From contig JACKQL020000063.1 in assembly GCA_018296165.2 (NCBI GenBank), positions 62,001-126,000 on the forward strand: a DNA stretch of 64,000 nt, written 5' to 3'. Made by a program: the position numbers and the translations under genes. Positions within the stretch are counted from its first letter, which is position 1. Each line of letters opens with the position of its first letter. This DNA comes from Termitomyces sp. T153. Its lineage: Eukaryota; Basidiomycota; Agaricomycetes; Agaricales; Lyophyllaceae. Below the pieces are notes generated by a model. That model worked only from the letters and a program-made list of their open reading frames with translations, was not told the origin of the DNA and searched no databases. Below are positions 1-12,180 of the stretch, piece by piece.

Positions 1-217
1 GAACCAAAAATAGTACAATAATATTCCATTGTTACAGAAAAAGCATACACCATAGGTCATTAGACACAATGGGCGAAAAAAGTCCATCAGAAACAATACA
101 AGTATAGCTAGCAGTCAATTAGCAGCAAAAATTATCCAGCAAAAGTAAAACACATGCCACTGCCATCTTCTCACTCACCATCATTCCTACCTGTGCTCAC
201 CTCTTGACTGTCTGCAT
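1..217. other. No gene seen
   Basis: A/T-biased, CpG-poor sequence with no convincing reading frame or repeat boundary. It precedes the reverse LTR-like repeat that begins near 218. Confidence 0.5.
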
Positions 218-640
218 TGATGACATCTGTTCCTGCCTAGCTGCCATGCAGAATACACAACAACTAGTGGTTTTGCAAGTAGAGTATGAATGGACTATAG
301 AAAATGAGGGTGCAAGTTGAGCTAGGTTCCAGAGAACCTGGTTTAGTACAAGAAGTGCTAAGTTGCTAGTGCAAGGTTAATAGAAAAGTGTAGGTATAGT
401 GAATGAAGAGGACTCTATAGGTAAACCCAGCTAGAGTGGATACAAGGTCACCTTTTCAAGTAGAGTATGACTGGAATATAGAAAATAAGGGCACAAATCT
501 AGCTAGGTCCCAGAGAACCTGATTTAGTATGAGAAGTGCTAAGTTGCTAGCATGGGGTTGGTAGGAAAGGGTAGTAAAGGAAGGGGACTCTGCAGGTAGA
601 TTCAGCTAGAGTGAATACAAGATCACCAGACAAAGGTTGC
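218..640 (-). repeat. Degenerate LTR-like repeat (LTR4 family), reverse copy
   Basis: The minus strand resembles the plus-strand repeat at about 55600-55935. Shared features are the motif GGCAGCTAGGCAG near one end, the word GCTAGCAACTTAGCAC, and the order of the blocks between them. The outer end reads TGATGACATC on the plus strand, close to the ends of the other LTR family at 11314 and 46558, so this is probably an old LTR fragment. The inner limit is not resolved; similar but weaker sequence may run to about 900. No coding sequence is attached to either copy. Confidence 0.5.
271..627. repeat. Tandem duplication, two units of about 180 bp
   Basis: Unit 1 (271-452) and unit 2 (453-627) both start with TTTT(G)CAAGTAGAGTATGA. 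Both then carry TAGAAAAT.AGGG, CCAGAGAACCTG, AGAAGTGCTAAGTTGCTAG and CTAGAGTG.ATACAAG in the same order. The related copy near 55.7 kb has a single unit, so the duplication is specific to this copy. Confidence 0.75.
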
Positions 641-901
641 TAGTGAAGCTGGACCAGAGAGGTGCTAGAGATAGCAAAGGTGTTAGCAAACAAGGGCAAT
701 AACAAACTGAGACTAGCCATACATGCTAGCACTAAACATAGAATTAGCAAAATAGTACCTGAAGGTGGTACTAGAAAAATGAGACAATGAGAATGCTAAC
801 TTGATAGAGAGAGTGCTAAGGCAAACAAAGAGGCTTTAGAGTTGCAAGACTTGGATCTGAGGTCTGGAGCTAATAACAAGGTATGATTCTTTGATGGTTG
901 T

Positions 902-2049
902 TGTCATGGCCCACTCCCTGGACCCCCAACCTTATTTCCAGCCACCCACTCCCCCAAAGTTACCTCCAACACCCCCTCAAACACCCCTGACCTTTGTTGA
1001 CCCATGGTGCCCACTCTGAGTAACTCTGACACTTCTCTGGCAAACTCCAATGGCCCCCTGGCTAACTCCAACACCTTCTCTGCAGCCTTCAATGCTTCTC
1101 CTGCCTCTCCTGAGCCCCTATAACCCTCCTCCACTGTTCCTGATGCCAGTGTATGTCACCAGTTTGATCCCTTGGTTTACCTAAGCAGCTCTAGAGCATC
1201 ACAACAACCCTAGGATGGCCTGCATTCTCAACTGATCCCATCAGTATATCACTGTGGCCCACCCCCTGATCATAACTGATATCCATTGACCCCACATGGC
1301 TCTGACAAACTCTGCTGCCAGACCTGCTGCCCCCCAGAGCTCTCCAGTAGTCAGTATACAAGTCATAGAGTAGCATCCCATACTCTAGTCTTGATATTGC
1401 CTTACCTGATGTGTTTCTGATTGTTTCTCTCTTGTGTTTTGTGTTCTGTGTCATGTCTTTCCTTCTCTCAGTCTCCTGGTCTTATCTCAGTCTCCCAGTT
1501 TTGTCTTGTCTCTATCTCCATTATTGTCTCATTATCATTTAATATCTCTGCTTAAATCTATTTTTGTTCTTGTCTCAATCTTGCCTTGACTCCATCTTGT
1601 CTTGTTTGACTCTGTTTCCTTCATTGTGTTCAAGTCCTTTAAACCTTAATGCCATTATGAACCCTGTGCTTACAATTACAAACCTCAAACCTTCACAAAC
1701 CAACTCCAGACCTTGCTATTCACTCAGCCCTGAGACTCATCAACATCAATTGATCTCCCATCAAACTCTGGCCCTGCTCCTATCACTTGCATAGCCTCTG
1801 TTTGCCCCACACTTCTAGTACTTGCTTCTGGACTTGTGCCTGACATCCCTTCAAGTTCAAACCTTCCCCATACCTTGTCATAAACTTCCTCAGACCATCT
1901 CAGACTTGTTCAGACCACTCCCCCTTGCTTATCCTCACAAGTATCTGAAGTCCAGACCATCTCCAAACACCATCAATGCAGGATGTAGTGTCCACCTAGT
2001 AAGGACTTGCCCAGTGTAGCTGAGCCCCCATAGTCAGTAGAACCTGACA
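902..2049 (+). mobile_element. Solo LTR, family L1 (old, CpG-free)
   Basis: A 1,148 bp LTR starting TGTCATGGCCC and ending AACCTGACA. It is flanked by perfect 5-bp target site duplications GTTGT (897-901 and 2050-2054). It aligns end to end with the copies at 13271, 21455, 37120 (reverse) and 7707 (reverse). Shared landmarks are GGACCCCCA near the start, a TATA-like region before CATAGAGTAGC, the CTAGTCTTGA.ATTGCC block, and the terminal AGTAAGGACT..CCCAGTGTAGCTG. No internal coding region belongs to it. It has lost essentially all CpG, unlike the copies at 21.5 and 37.1 kb. Confidence 0.92.
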
Positions 2050-3104
2050 GTTGTATAGAAAACATGACAGTTTTTATAGTAAGAAAAAGTAATGAAACCA
2101 AAAGGAGGCAATGATGTTGAGTCAGGAGAAATGCTATGTGAAAGTAAGTAACCCAAAAAATAACTAAACTTAAAGCCTGGAATGACAGTCAGTATGCTGG
2201 TTACTAAGGTGCTTGTAGTAAGCAAATCAAACTAAATGAAATAAGAAGAATACCATGCTAATAATACCAAGAAAAGGAGTATAATTGGTGAATTTGCTAG
2301 AAGGTTGCTAGAGGTTGCCAGTCATCATAAAGGGAAGGTTATCCAATGGGCTGAGAGTCTAGACCACACATGACAAAGTCATGTGACCATCATGTCATGT
2401 AGAAACCAGGAAATCTGGAAGTTGCCAAAAACATAAAAAAACAAAGAAATCAGTGCTCAGCAAGACTAGGGTCTTATCAGGATTCAATTCCTTGCTCTTG
2501 GCAACACTTCTCTCTGTTGGAGTGGCATGGATGTGGTTGTGTGATGGGGTACCATGAATGTGATTGCCAGGGGCACTATGGCCACTGTGCTGCTTTGTCC
2601 ATCTCACCTATATATTAATGACAATAACACATGACACTCTCAGTTTGTTGGCACACTCTGAGGAGTACATTACACATATAATACTTATACATTATTACTG
2701 ACTGCTCTCATACTTAGATATCATACTTATGTGTTACTATCTAGGTACACAATATAGTTTGTTGACACACTCTGAGGGATAATATACTTACATGTTACTA
2801 TCTAATGTGCTGCCTGATTGGGATTCCAATAGGTTATAGGCTACTGCTAAAGTGCAATACTTGACAAAGTACTGTGCTTGTTGGGACTCTGCCACCATCT
2901 GTTGTCTGGAGACACAAGCTGATTGTGCTGGACTGCCTTGTTTGGAGTTGCCCTCCATTGGCCATTCTCTTTGCTGGAGATATCTAGATTGAATCTTTGT
3001 CTGCCTTGTCCTGACCAGATTTAAAAAGATAAAACCACCTTATCTCCTGAAGGACAGAAGAAAATACTTGCTCTGCACTACTGCTTATAATTACTGATTT
3101 TAAA
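2050..3104. other. No gene; probable leader of the Copia remnant
   Basis: No reading frame here looks real. A short motif TTTGTTG(G/A)CACACTCTGAGG occurs twice, near 2645 and 2758. The last few hundred bases run directly into the Copia gag start at 3105, so part of this stretch is probably the Copia LTR and untranslated leader. I could not fix an LTR boundary. Confidence 0.4.
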
Positions 3105-4549
3105 ATGTCTGCTATGGATGCTACTGCCCCTTCTATTCATGCCATATCTATTTGTGGAGCTGACTGGAAGCATGAGAAGTTCAGCCAAAACCCCACCATT
3201 GCCAACTTTACCAAATGGTTGAAAGCCCTTAAGATTCACCTATCCTTGCTAGGACTAAAATTCTATATCTTCACCCCCCTCATCACACCACCTAGTGCCA
3301 ATGCAACTGAGTCACAAACAACAATGTTGCCCATGCTGTAACCCTTATGGCACTTGATGAGTACAATTATGAGGGCCTAGACAAGACCAAGTCAGCAGCA
3401 AACATGTACAACCAGGTCAAAACCTGTGTAGAGGGCAAAGGACCTGTCACAATGATTGCATTGATACAAGAAGTACTCAAAATCCAGTGCTTGCCCAGCA
3501 AACCCCTCATAGTAATAGTGAAACAAATCTGCAACATTGTCACTTGCATATTTGCCATAAAAACTCTGGACCAGGATTTGTTTGAATGTGTTGTGCTGCT
3601 GAACAGCCTGAACAGTCCACAGTATGAGCTGATTCAGGCACAAGTGTCCTGTGGCCTTGCAGACTTGACAAAGAATGCTCTCTACATGTCTGACAACATT
3701 CAAAAACTACTCAAGACAGTCCAGAACCTTAGCAACTTGAAATCCCCAAACTTCAGTATTCTTTCTACAGACACTGTGCTTGCTGCCACAGCTTGTGGTC
3801 ACTACAGATCCACAAGCCATACCTCCCTAGTCACAACCACACTGCAAGCATGAAATGCTGCACAATATGTGTTACATATGGGCAGCCATGCACAGGGCAC
3901 AAAGCAGTATACTGTGCCCACCTAGGAGGAGCTATGGATAAGGAAGGCATGGATGCTGCATGCAACACTGCATGTGCAGCCACCACTACTCACAGTAGAG
4001 GGAGAACTCCTAGCAACAAATCTTCTGGGAGCACAAAAGTCTATACCCAACTTATGGGACCAAAAGAAAAAGTCTACCTTGTAGAAGAAGGGGAGTTGGA
4101 GAAACTGCAGACATTGAGCAGTAGCATGGTGCTGGTTGGATTTGCTGGGCTCACCACAGATGAAATTCCCCCCACCTTGATGATTGACACTGTTAAAAGG
4201 GAAGGATGGATGGCATTTGTTGAGGAGGAGGAATTTTTGGAACCAAGAGTCTCTGTCAATTGGGATAAACACTCAGGAAAAGAAACTGACAATAACCCTA
4301 TGACAATTACCCCATTGAATCAGGAAGCTAAAACAGCACTCTCAGCAATTGTGGATTGCCCATTCTTTATTGACTCTGGAGCAACAGTCCACATTTTGCC
4401 ATGCAAATCTGATTTCCTTATGCTACAACCCATTGCACCAAAAGCTGTAAAAGGAGTTGGAGGATCTGCAATTTCTGCCTGTGGAATAGGGAGCATAAGA
4501 CTGCACAGCAGAAGAGAACTTACTCCCTCTCAAGAGGGCACTGTATGTC
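3105..4549 (+). pseudogene. Ty1/Copia gag-protease remnant (Copia-1)
   Basis: Three overlapping frames (3105-3341, 3347-3853, 3793-4550) together read as a fungal Copia polyprotein. The N-terminus is Gag-like, with a W-x-K-W-L-K-A-L-type segment as in UBN2-type Gag. A middle helical segment follows, and then a retropepsin domain whose catalytic triplet is intact (FFIDSGATVHILP near 4362). At least two frameshifts separate the parts. The gene stops where an LTR fragment begins at 4550. The integrase and RT expected next are missing, and only the RNase H end is found, beyond the Gypsy insertion, at 14437-14848. I treat both parts as one interrupted element, by inference. Confidence 0.75.
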
Positions 4550-5236
4550 TGTCAGTTTCTGCTGACCATGGGGGCTCAGTTTAACTGGGCAAGTCCTTAC
4601 TAGGCAGATGCAATGTTCCGCACTTATAACCTAGCATTCCAGGGTAGTCCAGACTTCAGATACTTGCAATGACAAGCCAGAGGAAGCAGTATGAGCAAGT
4701 CTGGGATGGTCTGTGGGAGTCTAAGACAAGGTAGGAAGAAGAGTAAAGTTTGGGGGAGACTCAGGTACAAGTCCAGAAGCAAGTACTATATATGTGGGGC
4801 AAGTGGAGGTCATGTGAGCAATGGAGTGGGACCAGAGAGTTGATCAGAGATCAATTGATGTTCAATGAGTTCCAGAGTTGATTGTAAAGCAAGTCCAGAG
4901 TTAGGTAAGATTGTACAGAGTCATGTAGGTGTAAATAGAGATATGAATGAAAGTCAGAATGGAGTTAGAGTTGAAAGGAAATCAGGCACATGTGAAAGGA
5001 AATAAAGAATGACAAGATGAGACAGAGTCAAGGCAAGATTGAGATGAGGACAAAAATAGATTGAGACAAGGCACAAGACTAGAGCCAGAAATGGAGAACA
5101 AAAATGGAAACAGAGATGAGACTGGGAGACATAACAGAAACAAATGTAACAAGAAACAAGAAAACAAAGGTAACCAAGTAAAGCAATATCAGACTAGATT
5201 AAGGGATACTACTCTACAACTTATATACTAGTTAAT
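4550..5236 (-). mobile_element. Truncated LTR, family L1
   Basis: It begins TGTCAG..TCTGCTGACCATGGGGGCTCAG, the reverse-complement terminus of family L1, and runs in L1 order to the CTTATATACT TATA region. It breaks off where the Gypsy G-I 5' LTR starts at 5237. About 450 bp of the expected LTR is missing and does not reappear after G-I at 14437, so there was a deletion as well as an insertion. CpG is almost absent. Confidence 0.8.
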
Positions 5237-5625
5237 TGTCAGGGGACTTCTATTTCCAACCTCCATGGCTTGTTCCAACACCTCTATGGCTTGTTCCAAC
5301 ACCTCCACAGCTTGCTTGATGTCTCCGGGGCTTGCTCCAGACCTCTAGAAATCTCCAGAGACCTGCAGAACTTTCTGTATTACCTCATTAATTACTTCTC
5401 TGAGATTAGAAGTAGCTCCAGTCTTCTGTACAGCCATTTCCATGCCTGTGCCACCTGCTGATGTGCTGCACCAAGCAGCAGGGATCCTTAGACTTGTTCT
5501 CTTTGGATTCCTCTCTGCTAGGTGATTAGTTACTGTTGTATCATTGTCTACTTGCTAATATACTTTGGATTCCCCTCTGCTAGCTGCATGACTCTGAGCC
5601 ACTGCTTCCAGAGGTCACCCTTACA
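5237..5625 (+). repeat. G-I 5' LTR
   Basis: It starts TGTCAGGGGACTTC and ends GAGGTCACCCTTACA (389 bp). The 3' LTR at 12931 matches it closely. The motif AGACTTGTTCT at 5490-5500 is the proposed start of the transcribed repeat region and pairs with the sequence just after the LTR. Confidence 0.88.
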
Positions 5626-5627
5626 GC

Positions 5628-5638
5628 AGAACAAGTTT
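5628..5638 (+). promoter_or_regulatory. Probable self-priming primer binding site
   Basis: AGAACAAGTTT lies three bases after the 5' LTR. It is complementary, with one G-U pair, to AGACTTGTTCT inside the LTR (5490-5500). In G-IV and G-V the match is perfect over 11 nt. No sequence resembling a tRNA 3' end (starting TGG) sits at this place. Self-priming by the transcript's own 5' end over 11 nt is established for Tf1 and the sushi group; its use here is inferred. Confidence 0.7.
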
Positions 5639-5718
5639 CCAAGACTGGTCTGGAAGCCCTCTATAGCCACATAGAACCTCCAAGCCTCTATTTGTTGCTT
5701 CTCTACCAGGATTAAGCA

Positions 5719-6960
5719 TTGCAGAGTTCTATGTTGCAGCCCACCAACTCAGACACCCCCTCAGAGGCTCTGGCCCTGCAAGACAAGGCCTGGACCTGCC
5801 TGCTATGCCTAGAAAACCAGGTGCAACTAACACAATCATCCTTCATCTACCACACAACTGAATTCTCCACTCTCCATCGAACTACAGACCACATCTCCCA
5901 ATTGCTCCAGGCATTGCTCAAGCACCTACTCCCTATCTCTGCACCTCCCCTAGTCCCAGAACCAACTCTGACTGCCCCTATACTCACTTCTGCAGCTCTG
6001 CTGACTTTATGACTACAGATTCCATGCCCCATGCCCTCAGATGCATATGATAGTGCTTGCTCCAGCAAGAGATGCTTCCTCCAATCCTGCCTCACCTACA
6101 TCCACTTCAGCAGGGATGCCTTTGACTCCAATGCACTGAAGATAGCCTGAGTACTGTTATACATAAAGGCCAGAGGTGCCTCCACCTATGCATTGCAAGT
6201 TTTCAGGTGCCTCAGAGGTGTTGGAAGTTTCCTAGACTGGGCTGCCTTTATAAAGGACTTCCAAGCAGAGTTTTTCCCACTCAACTCCACTAAAACTGCT
6301 GCCTTGACATTATGTGACAGGGAGCAATATGGGCAAGGGAAGCAAATGCTGGACAAGTACATCAACTCCTTCCAGGCACTGGGCAAGCAAGCAGCCTACT
6401 CTGATAGCCTCCAGCTATGCCTCACATTCTGGGACAGCCTGCACCTGCACTAATAGAACACATTGACAACTTCATAGAGGGCTGCCCAGATGACAAGAGA
6501 ATTGCTTCATAGTACAAGGTAGCCCAGGATCAGTGGCAGCTCATGGAGATTTGGTGGGAGCTCCACTACATGCATCCCATGCAGCACTCCATGCCAGTCA
6601 CCAGCCTCTGGTATCCCACACCTGCTTACCCAATGCCCACTCCTACTCCAGCCATCTCTACACCATGTCCCCTGCTGCCAGGCATCTCCATGGACATAGA
6701 TGCAGCCTGACAGCTCCATGCTGCACTGTTATTGTGCCAGAGATGTCAGAAGCTCAGACACTTTGCATAACAGTGCCCCTTGGGTCTGGAGGTATGTTAC
6801 CTCTCTATGGCAGAGCAGAAGGAACTCCTACTGCAACTATTGGCCACAAAGGACATTGTTGGAGCTCTGTTGCCAGACAAGTTGATGCCAGAGGTGACTC
6901 TAGAGGAGATCAGTGCTTGCATGTCACCTTCAGAACTGAAGGAGAATTTTTAGTCAAGCA
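5719..6960 (+). pseudogene. G-I gag
   Basis: The N-terminal part (5719-6012) reads as a helical Gag segment with a coiled-coil-like stretch (QDKAWTCLLCLENQVQL). It shares this with the minus-strand gag at 48609-48824. A retrotransposon Gag core follows at 6193-6453, with the diagnostic WAAFIKDFQAEFFPLN and QGKQMLDKYINSFQALG. The nucleocapsid knuckle region near 6718-6790 is frame-broken; the intact form CWRCKKLGHFAQHC is seen in G-IV near 40.2 kb. At least three frame breaks separate these parts. Gag would form the particle and bind the element RNA. Confidence 0.85.
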
Positions 6961-7154
6961 ATGAATGAAGTGTATGCCTTCATTGCTGAGTACTAATAGG
7001 TTTTCATGTTTGTCGCTAGAAAATAAAATCACCTTTTCCAATGCTCCTCATTCTAAGACAGAAGAACCTCAATATCCCCCTCCAGACATACATATACCAA
7101 CTTTGGAGCCCCAGCCAAATCCCCCAACACTAGCTAGGGTCTGCTGGTGCTGCC

Positions 7155-7706
7155 TTGCCTGAGCACCAAATGCTCCAACAGTATGTGGTTGCTTCAAGCC
7201 CATCCACCAGCTTCCTATGCCTTGACATAGAGATTGAGACCACAGACACTCAGCAAGCTTGTGGAGTCACCACTCTTTTAGATAGCAGGGCAATGGGACT
7301 GTTTCTGGACTCAGAGTTTGTCATGCACCATAGCCTGACCATACAGCCACTTCCTAAGCCCATTCTGGTTTTCAACATTGATGGAACACCCAATGAAGCA
7401 GGTGCTATCAGCTCCATGGTCAACCTTGTCCTCTGCTATTGAAACCATACAGAGCATGCAGTCTTTGCCATTACCAGTTTGGGCAAACAGAACATGATCC
7501 TTGATTTCACATGGCTTTGGGAGCACAAACTCAAAGTAGATTGGGCCAAAAGTGAGGTGACAATGAGCTGGTGCTATTGGAGGTGCTCTGCCTGCACTAT
7601 AGAGGCCAGGGAAGAATGCTGGGCTCAAGTTTGAGAGTGCATGGCCATTTATGTATGCCACACTGGCCCTTTTCCCTTCTCTGATTTAGACCTCCTGGAT
7701 CCCTCA
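7155..7706 (+). pseudogene. G-I aspartic protease
   Basis: It reads as a retropepsin domain: TTLLDSRAMGLFLDSEF at about 7270-7320, then the flap-side segment with FNIDGTPNEAG and SLGKQNMIL. The catalytic D-S-G is changed to D-S-R (GGG to AGG type), which should inactivate it. An in-frame stop follows at 7441. The frame continues toward RT but is interrupted at 7707 by a reverse solo LTR. The protease would cleave the Gag-Pol polyprotein. Confidence 0.85.
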
Positions 7707-8741
7707 TGTCAGGTTCCACTAATGATGGGGGCTCAGCTACACTGGCAAATCCTTATTAGGCAGACACAATGTCCTGCACTTATAACCTAGCACTCTGGGG
7801 GTGACGTAGAGTGGGGAGACTTGCAAGGAGGAGCTAAGGAAAGTGGTCTGAGCAAGTCCAGAGTGGTCTGGGGAAGTTTAAGACCAAGTATATTAGCATT
7901 GGGCTTGGGCGGGCATCAGGAACAAGTTCATAAGTGTGTAAATAGATTGTGGGGCAGACAGAGGCTTAGCTAGGGTCAGGGGCAGAGCCAGAGTTTGATG
8001 AAGGATCAAGTAAGACTTGATAGGCCCAGGGCTGAGTGAAGGGTGAGGTCCAGAGTTGTCATAAGAATGTTTGGAGTTTACAGCGTGTGTGCAGAGTTCA
8101 TACTGACATCAGAGATGAAAGGAACTTAGAGAAACAAAGGAAATATAGACAGTCAAGACAAGATGGAGACAAGGTGAGACAAGACAGAGAAAGAGATGGA
8201 TTTGGGACTAAAAATAGAAACAGAGATGGAACAAAATACAAGACACAAGAAACCAGTAAATGCAATATCAAGACTGGAGTATAAGGAGCTACTCTATGAC
8301 TTATATACTGACTACTGAATAGCTCTGAGGAACAGTGGATATGGTGGTGGGGCTTGGCAGAGCTGCCCAGAGTTGATGAGTGTCAGGTACAATCAAGGAG
8401 CAGGCCACAGTGATATTCTGATGGGATCAGCTGGGGATGCAAGTCACTCTAAGGTCATCAGAGTGCTCTGGAGCAGGTCAAAAAGACTAGGGTGGGGAGT
8501 TGGAGGTGCATGACATGGTCAAGAATGGTGGAGGAAGTCTTGGGAGTTCAGGGAGGCCCAGGGAAAGCATCAATGGCTGCAGAGAAGGCATTGGAGTTGA
8601 TCAGAGGGCCATTGGGGTTCGCTGGAGAAGCATCAGGGTTGGCTGTAGGTTGGGGAGTTCAGTGGAGTGTTGGGAGGAGCTCTGGAAGAGTGGGCAGGTT
8701 AGGAGCAATGTGTGGTGTTTAAGGAAGAGTGGGTTGTGACA
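7707..8741 (-). mobile_element. Solo LTR, family L1, nested in G-I pol
   Basis: A 1,035 bp reverse LTR running from TGTCAGGTTCC to GTTGTGACA. It is flanked by CCTCA (7702-7706) and CCCCA (8742-8746), a 5-bp duplication with one transition. It lies between the protease and RT of G-I, whose coding sense resumes at 8742 with the PHREALYK-type segment. It is CpG-poor and about 100 bp shorter than the other copies. Confidence 0.88.
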
Positions 8742-11313
8742 CCCCATCCCTGGCATCTCTTCATAGAGAGGCCCTCTATAAGAACAACCAGAGTAGCAGC
8801 AGAGCCCCAGAGGAGGAATGCAGAGGAAAGTTTGGAGGCACATTTGATCTGGAGTTTCCAGACAAAGCAGTAGAGGTGGGAGACCAGATTTATACCACCA
8901 CTTTACATTTTCTGCCCTCTACTACAGCGATTTGGACAAGCCAGACCACATCCCAGCAACTGGCTTGAGCATTTGCTGCTAATTCTATGCCCCAGAAGTT
9001 CTGGGACATTGTACTCCTTTACTTCCATGCATTTGTGGATGTGTTCTCCAAGGCCTTGTTTGACTTGCTCCCAGAGTGCAAGCAGTGAGACCATGCCATT
9101 GAACTATTGCTAGATTTTGCACCCTCCAGCTATAAGGTCTACCCACTAGTGCCCAAGGAGCAGGACAAACTTAATGCCTTCCTGCAAGAGAACCCAGACT
9201 CTGGTTGCATATACTCCTCAAAGTCTTCAATGACTTCTCTGATCTTCTTTATCAAGAAGAAAGATGGCTTGCTCTGACTGGTCCAGGACTACTGGGTTCT
9301 CAATGCCATGACTATAAAGAACCACTACTCCCTTCCCTTCATCTCCAAGCTTATCAACAACCTCTGGGGTGTGCAGTATTTTACCAAAACTGGATGTCTG
9401 GTGAGGCTACAAAAATGTGTGCATCTAGGAGGGAGACAAGTGGAAGGCCACCTTCTGGACCAATCAGGGATTATTCAAAATTCTTGTCATGTTCTTTGGA
9501 CTCATCAATAGCCCAGCCACTTTCCAAACAATGATGAACAACATCTTCCAAGACCTCATTGCCAAAGGCATAATGTGCATATACCTTGACAACATCCTCA
9601 TCTACACTAAAATGCTAGAAGAGCACTGCTAGATTACATGTCTTGTTTTGGAATATCTCTGCCAGCACTAGCTATACCTCAAACCAGAGAAGTGTGAGTT
9701 TGAACAGACCTGGATAGAGTATCTGAGCCTGATCATCTCATACAGAATGGCAGAGATGGATCCAGTGAAGGTGGCAGGTGTTGTGGAATGGCTGGAGCCC
9801 AAGAATAAGAAGGAGGTGCAGGCCTTCCTAGGCTTTGCAAACTTCCACCAGAGGTTTATCCAGGACTTCTTACATTACACCCACCTGCTATTTGACCTCA
9901 CTGGGAAGGATGTCACATGGAGCTAGGAGTCTTCAGAGCAGACAGCTTTCAACCCTCTCAAGCATGCAGTTACTTCCAGACCCATTCTCCTCTTTCCAGA
10001 TGACAACTCTCCCTTCCAAGTCAAAGCTGACAGCTCCAACTTTGCTACCAGAGCAGTTCTCTTGCAACAGTCCCCAGAAGATGGGAAGTGGCATTCAGTG
10101 GCCTTCTACTCCAAGAGCCTGAACATGGTAGAGCATAATTACAAAATCCACAACAAGGAGATTCTGGCCATCATCCAGTCATTTGAGGAATGACAGCATT
10201 TTCTGGAAGGTGTATAGCACAAGTTCAAGGTCTGAACAGATCACAAGAACCTCAAGTACTTCCAGACAGCCAAGAAACTCAATTGCCAACAAGCCCAGTG
10301 GTCCCTCTACCTAGCCAACTTTGACTTCTCACTGCATCACAAGCCTGGCCAGAGCATGGAAAAACCAGATACCCTATTCTGGAGAGTGGACTATAGCACT
10401 GGAAGGGAGGACAATAGCAACATTGTGCTCCTCCAGCCCAAATTGTTTGCAATCTGAGCCATGGAAGGTCTAGCCATTGAGGGAGCAGAGGTATACATTC
10501 TCCAGGACATCCAGTGGGGCAATCAGGATGGTCATCAGGAGGAACTCATTGCTCAGGCAGCCAGGGTGTTGAAATTGGGGTGTACAATGTGCACCAAATC
10601 AGTCTGCACAGACAAATGGGCCCTCCAAGATGGGATCTTGACTTTTTGGGATCACATTTATGTGCCCAACATTCTAGAGCTCTGCCAGATGATTGTAGAG
10701 CAACACCACAACTCCCAGATTGCTGGGCACCCTGACAATGGAAAATGCTGGAGCTGGTTTTATGGAATTACTGGTGGCTCCAGATGTCCTGCTATATTGG
10801 ATTCTATACTAGTACATGCAACCTCTGCCTCTGGACCAAGCCTCAGCACCACCTCCCCTCTGGACAGCTATACCCTCTACCCATCTCTGCAGAGCAATAG
10901 AGTGTTACCTCTGTGGAGTTCATTGTAGAACTCTCTGATGCCCACAGTTATGACTCCACCATGGTAGTAGTGGACCTGTATGGCAAACAGGCACACTTCA
11001 TTCCAACTCACACCACCTGCTCTGCCATGGGTGCTGCAAACCTGTACTGGAGAAATGTCTGGAAGCTCCACAGCCTCTCTGATGCCTATGTCTCCAATTG
11101 GGGCCTGCAGTTTGTAGTGGACTTCACCAGGGAGCTCTACCAACTACTCAGCATGAAGCTCCACACCTTCACTGCCTACCACCCACAGTCTAATAGACAG
11201 ATGGAATGTGTAAACCAGAAGTAGGAGCAGTACCTCCACCTCTTCTGCAATGAACACCAGGATGATTGGGACAAACTCCTCTCTAATACAGAGTTCCAAT
11301 ACATCAACCACAT
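8742..11313 (+). pseudogene. G-I reverse transcriptase, RNase H and integrase
   Basis: Reading across frames gives, in order: the RT N-terminus (LPECKQ.DHAIELL, KVYPLVPKEQDKL), RT fingers and palm, and a catalytic box at 9582-9593 that reads Y-L-D-N instead of Y-x-D-D. The RNase H domain follows (PEDGKWHSVAFYSKSLN near 10075). Next comes the integrase zinc region near 10680-10760 and the integrase core (10913-11224) with VVVDLYGKQAHF and YHPQSNRQME. The second integrase aspartate is replaced by N (SNWGLQF). Stops and frameshifts are frequent. The frame is cut at 11314 by a different solo LTR. This copy cannot encode active enzymes. Confidence 0.87.
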
Positions 11314-12180
11314 TGATAAAACCCACTTATCACTGAGCATCATTTTTGGCATTTCTGACTGAATAGCAGCTGATTATGTTGACATGGCACAAGTCATGAC
11401 ACTCAGCATGTGAGGCCTAGCTCTAAGGTCTAGAATTTTGCGCAGGATTTTAGTGACCACAAGACTTATCAATCATGAGCTGTATCATGTAGAGTCTGGA
11501 CTTTGGGTCCAGAACAACAAGGCTGAAACCTTTTTTTAGCAACTATTGCTAGCAACTTTCCTGGTGACAACACTGCCTTCCTCCAAAAAATGGACATATT
11601 GACAGTTGTGTAATTGCTTACTCATCATTGTTCTTGTTGAGCTTACAAACATACTTGAACAGCATCTACACTTCAGGTATTGACATTGGACATGCTGTTT
11701 TCTTGCAGTTTATCACCTTTACATATCACATTGACTTCACTTACTGATTACTTGGTTACCAGATTGACACCTTATATGTATCATAAACACCTTGGCAGAT
11801 GCCATCATTGGCAGTGACTATTATCTCCTTTCTTATACTATACTTACAAACAGTATAAATACTGCCTGTATATAGAGACTTAAAAAAACAAATAGAGTAC
11901 CTTTCCCCTCCTCTCTCTAAGCTTACCAGCTTAAGATTTCACTTTGCTCTTTTGCTCACTATTGACAATGACTTAGTGTAGTACCAACTGTGGGTGCCCT
12001 TAATGTTTATTTTGACCTTTGCACTTCTTCACTCCACACACATTAACTCTTGTTCTCTGGAATGGTTACTGACTCACCCTCATTATTAACTTCCTACTGC
12101 CAGTTACCCTATCTAGTGACTAGTGTTAGGTCCTCTTTTTAAGTTTCCTGCACAGCACTAGGCAGCATTAGAGCACATCA
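11314..12180 (+). mobile_element. Solo LTR, family L3, nested in G-I integrase
   Basis: It begins TGATAAAACCCA and ends AGAGCACATCA, with TGAT/ATCA inverted tips. The 4-bp sequence ACAT lies on both sides (11310-11313 and 12181-12184). It matches the longer copy at 46558-47712: CTGAGCA..ATTTTTGGCATTT.TGACT near the start, GCACTAGGCAGCAT near the end, and a shared AGTATAAATACTGCCTGTATATAGA promoter-like block. It is about 290 bp shorter than that copy. Confidence 0.8.

Noticed and set aside
3922..4272. Minus-strand 116-codon frame
   Set aside because: Antisense shadow of the Copia-1 gag-protease region.
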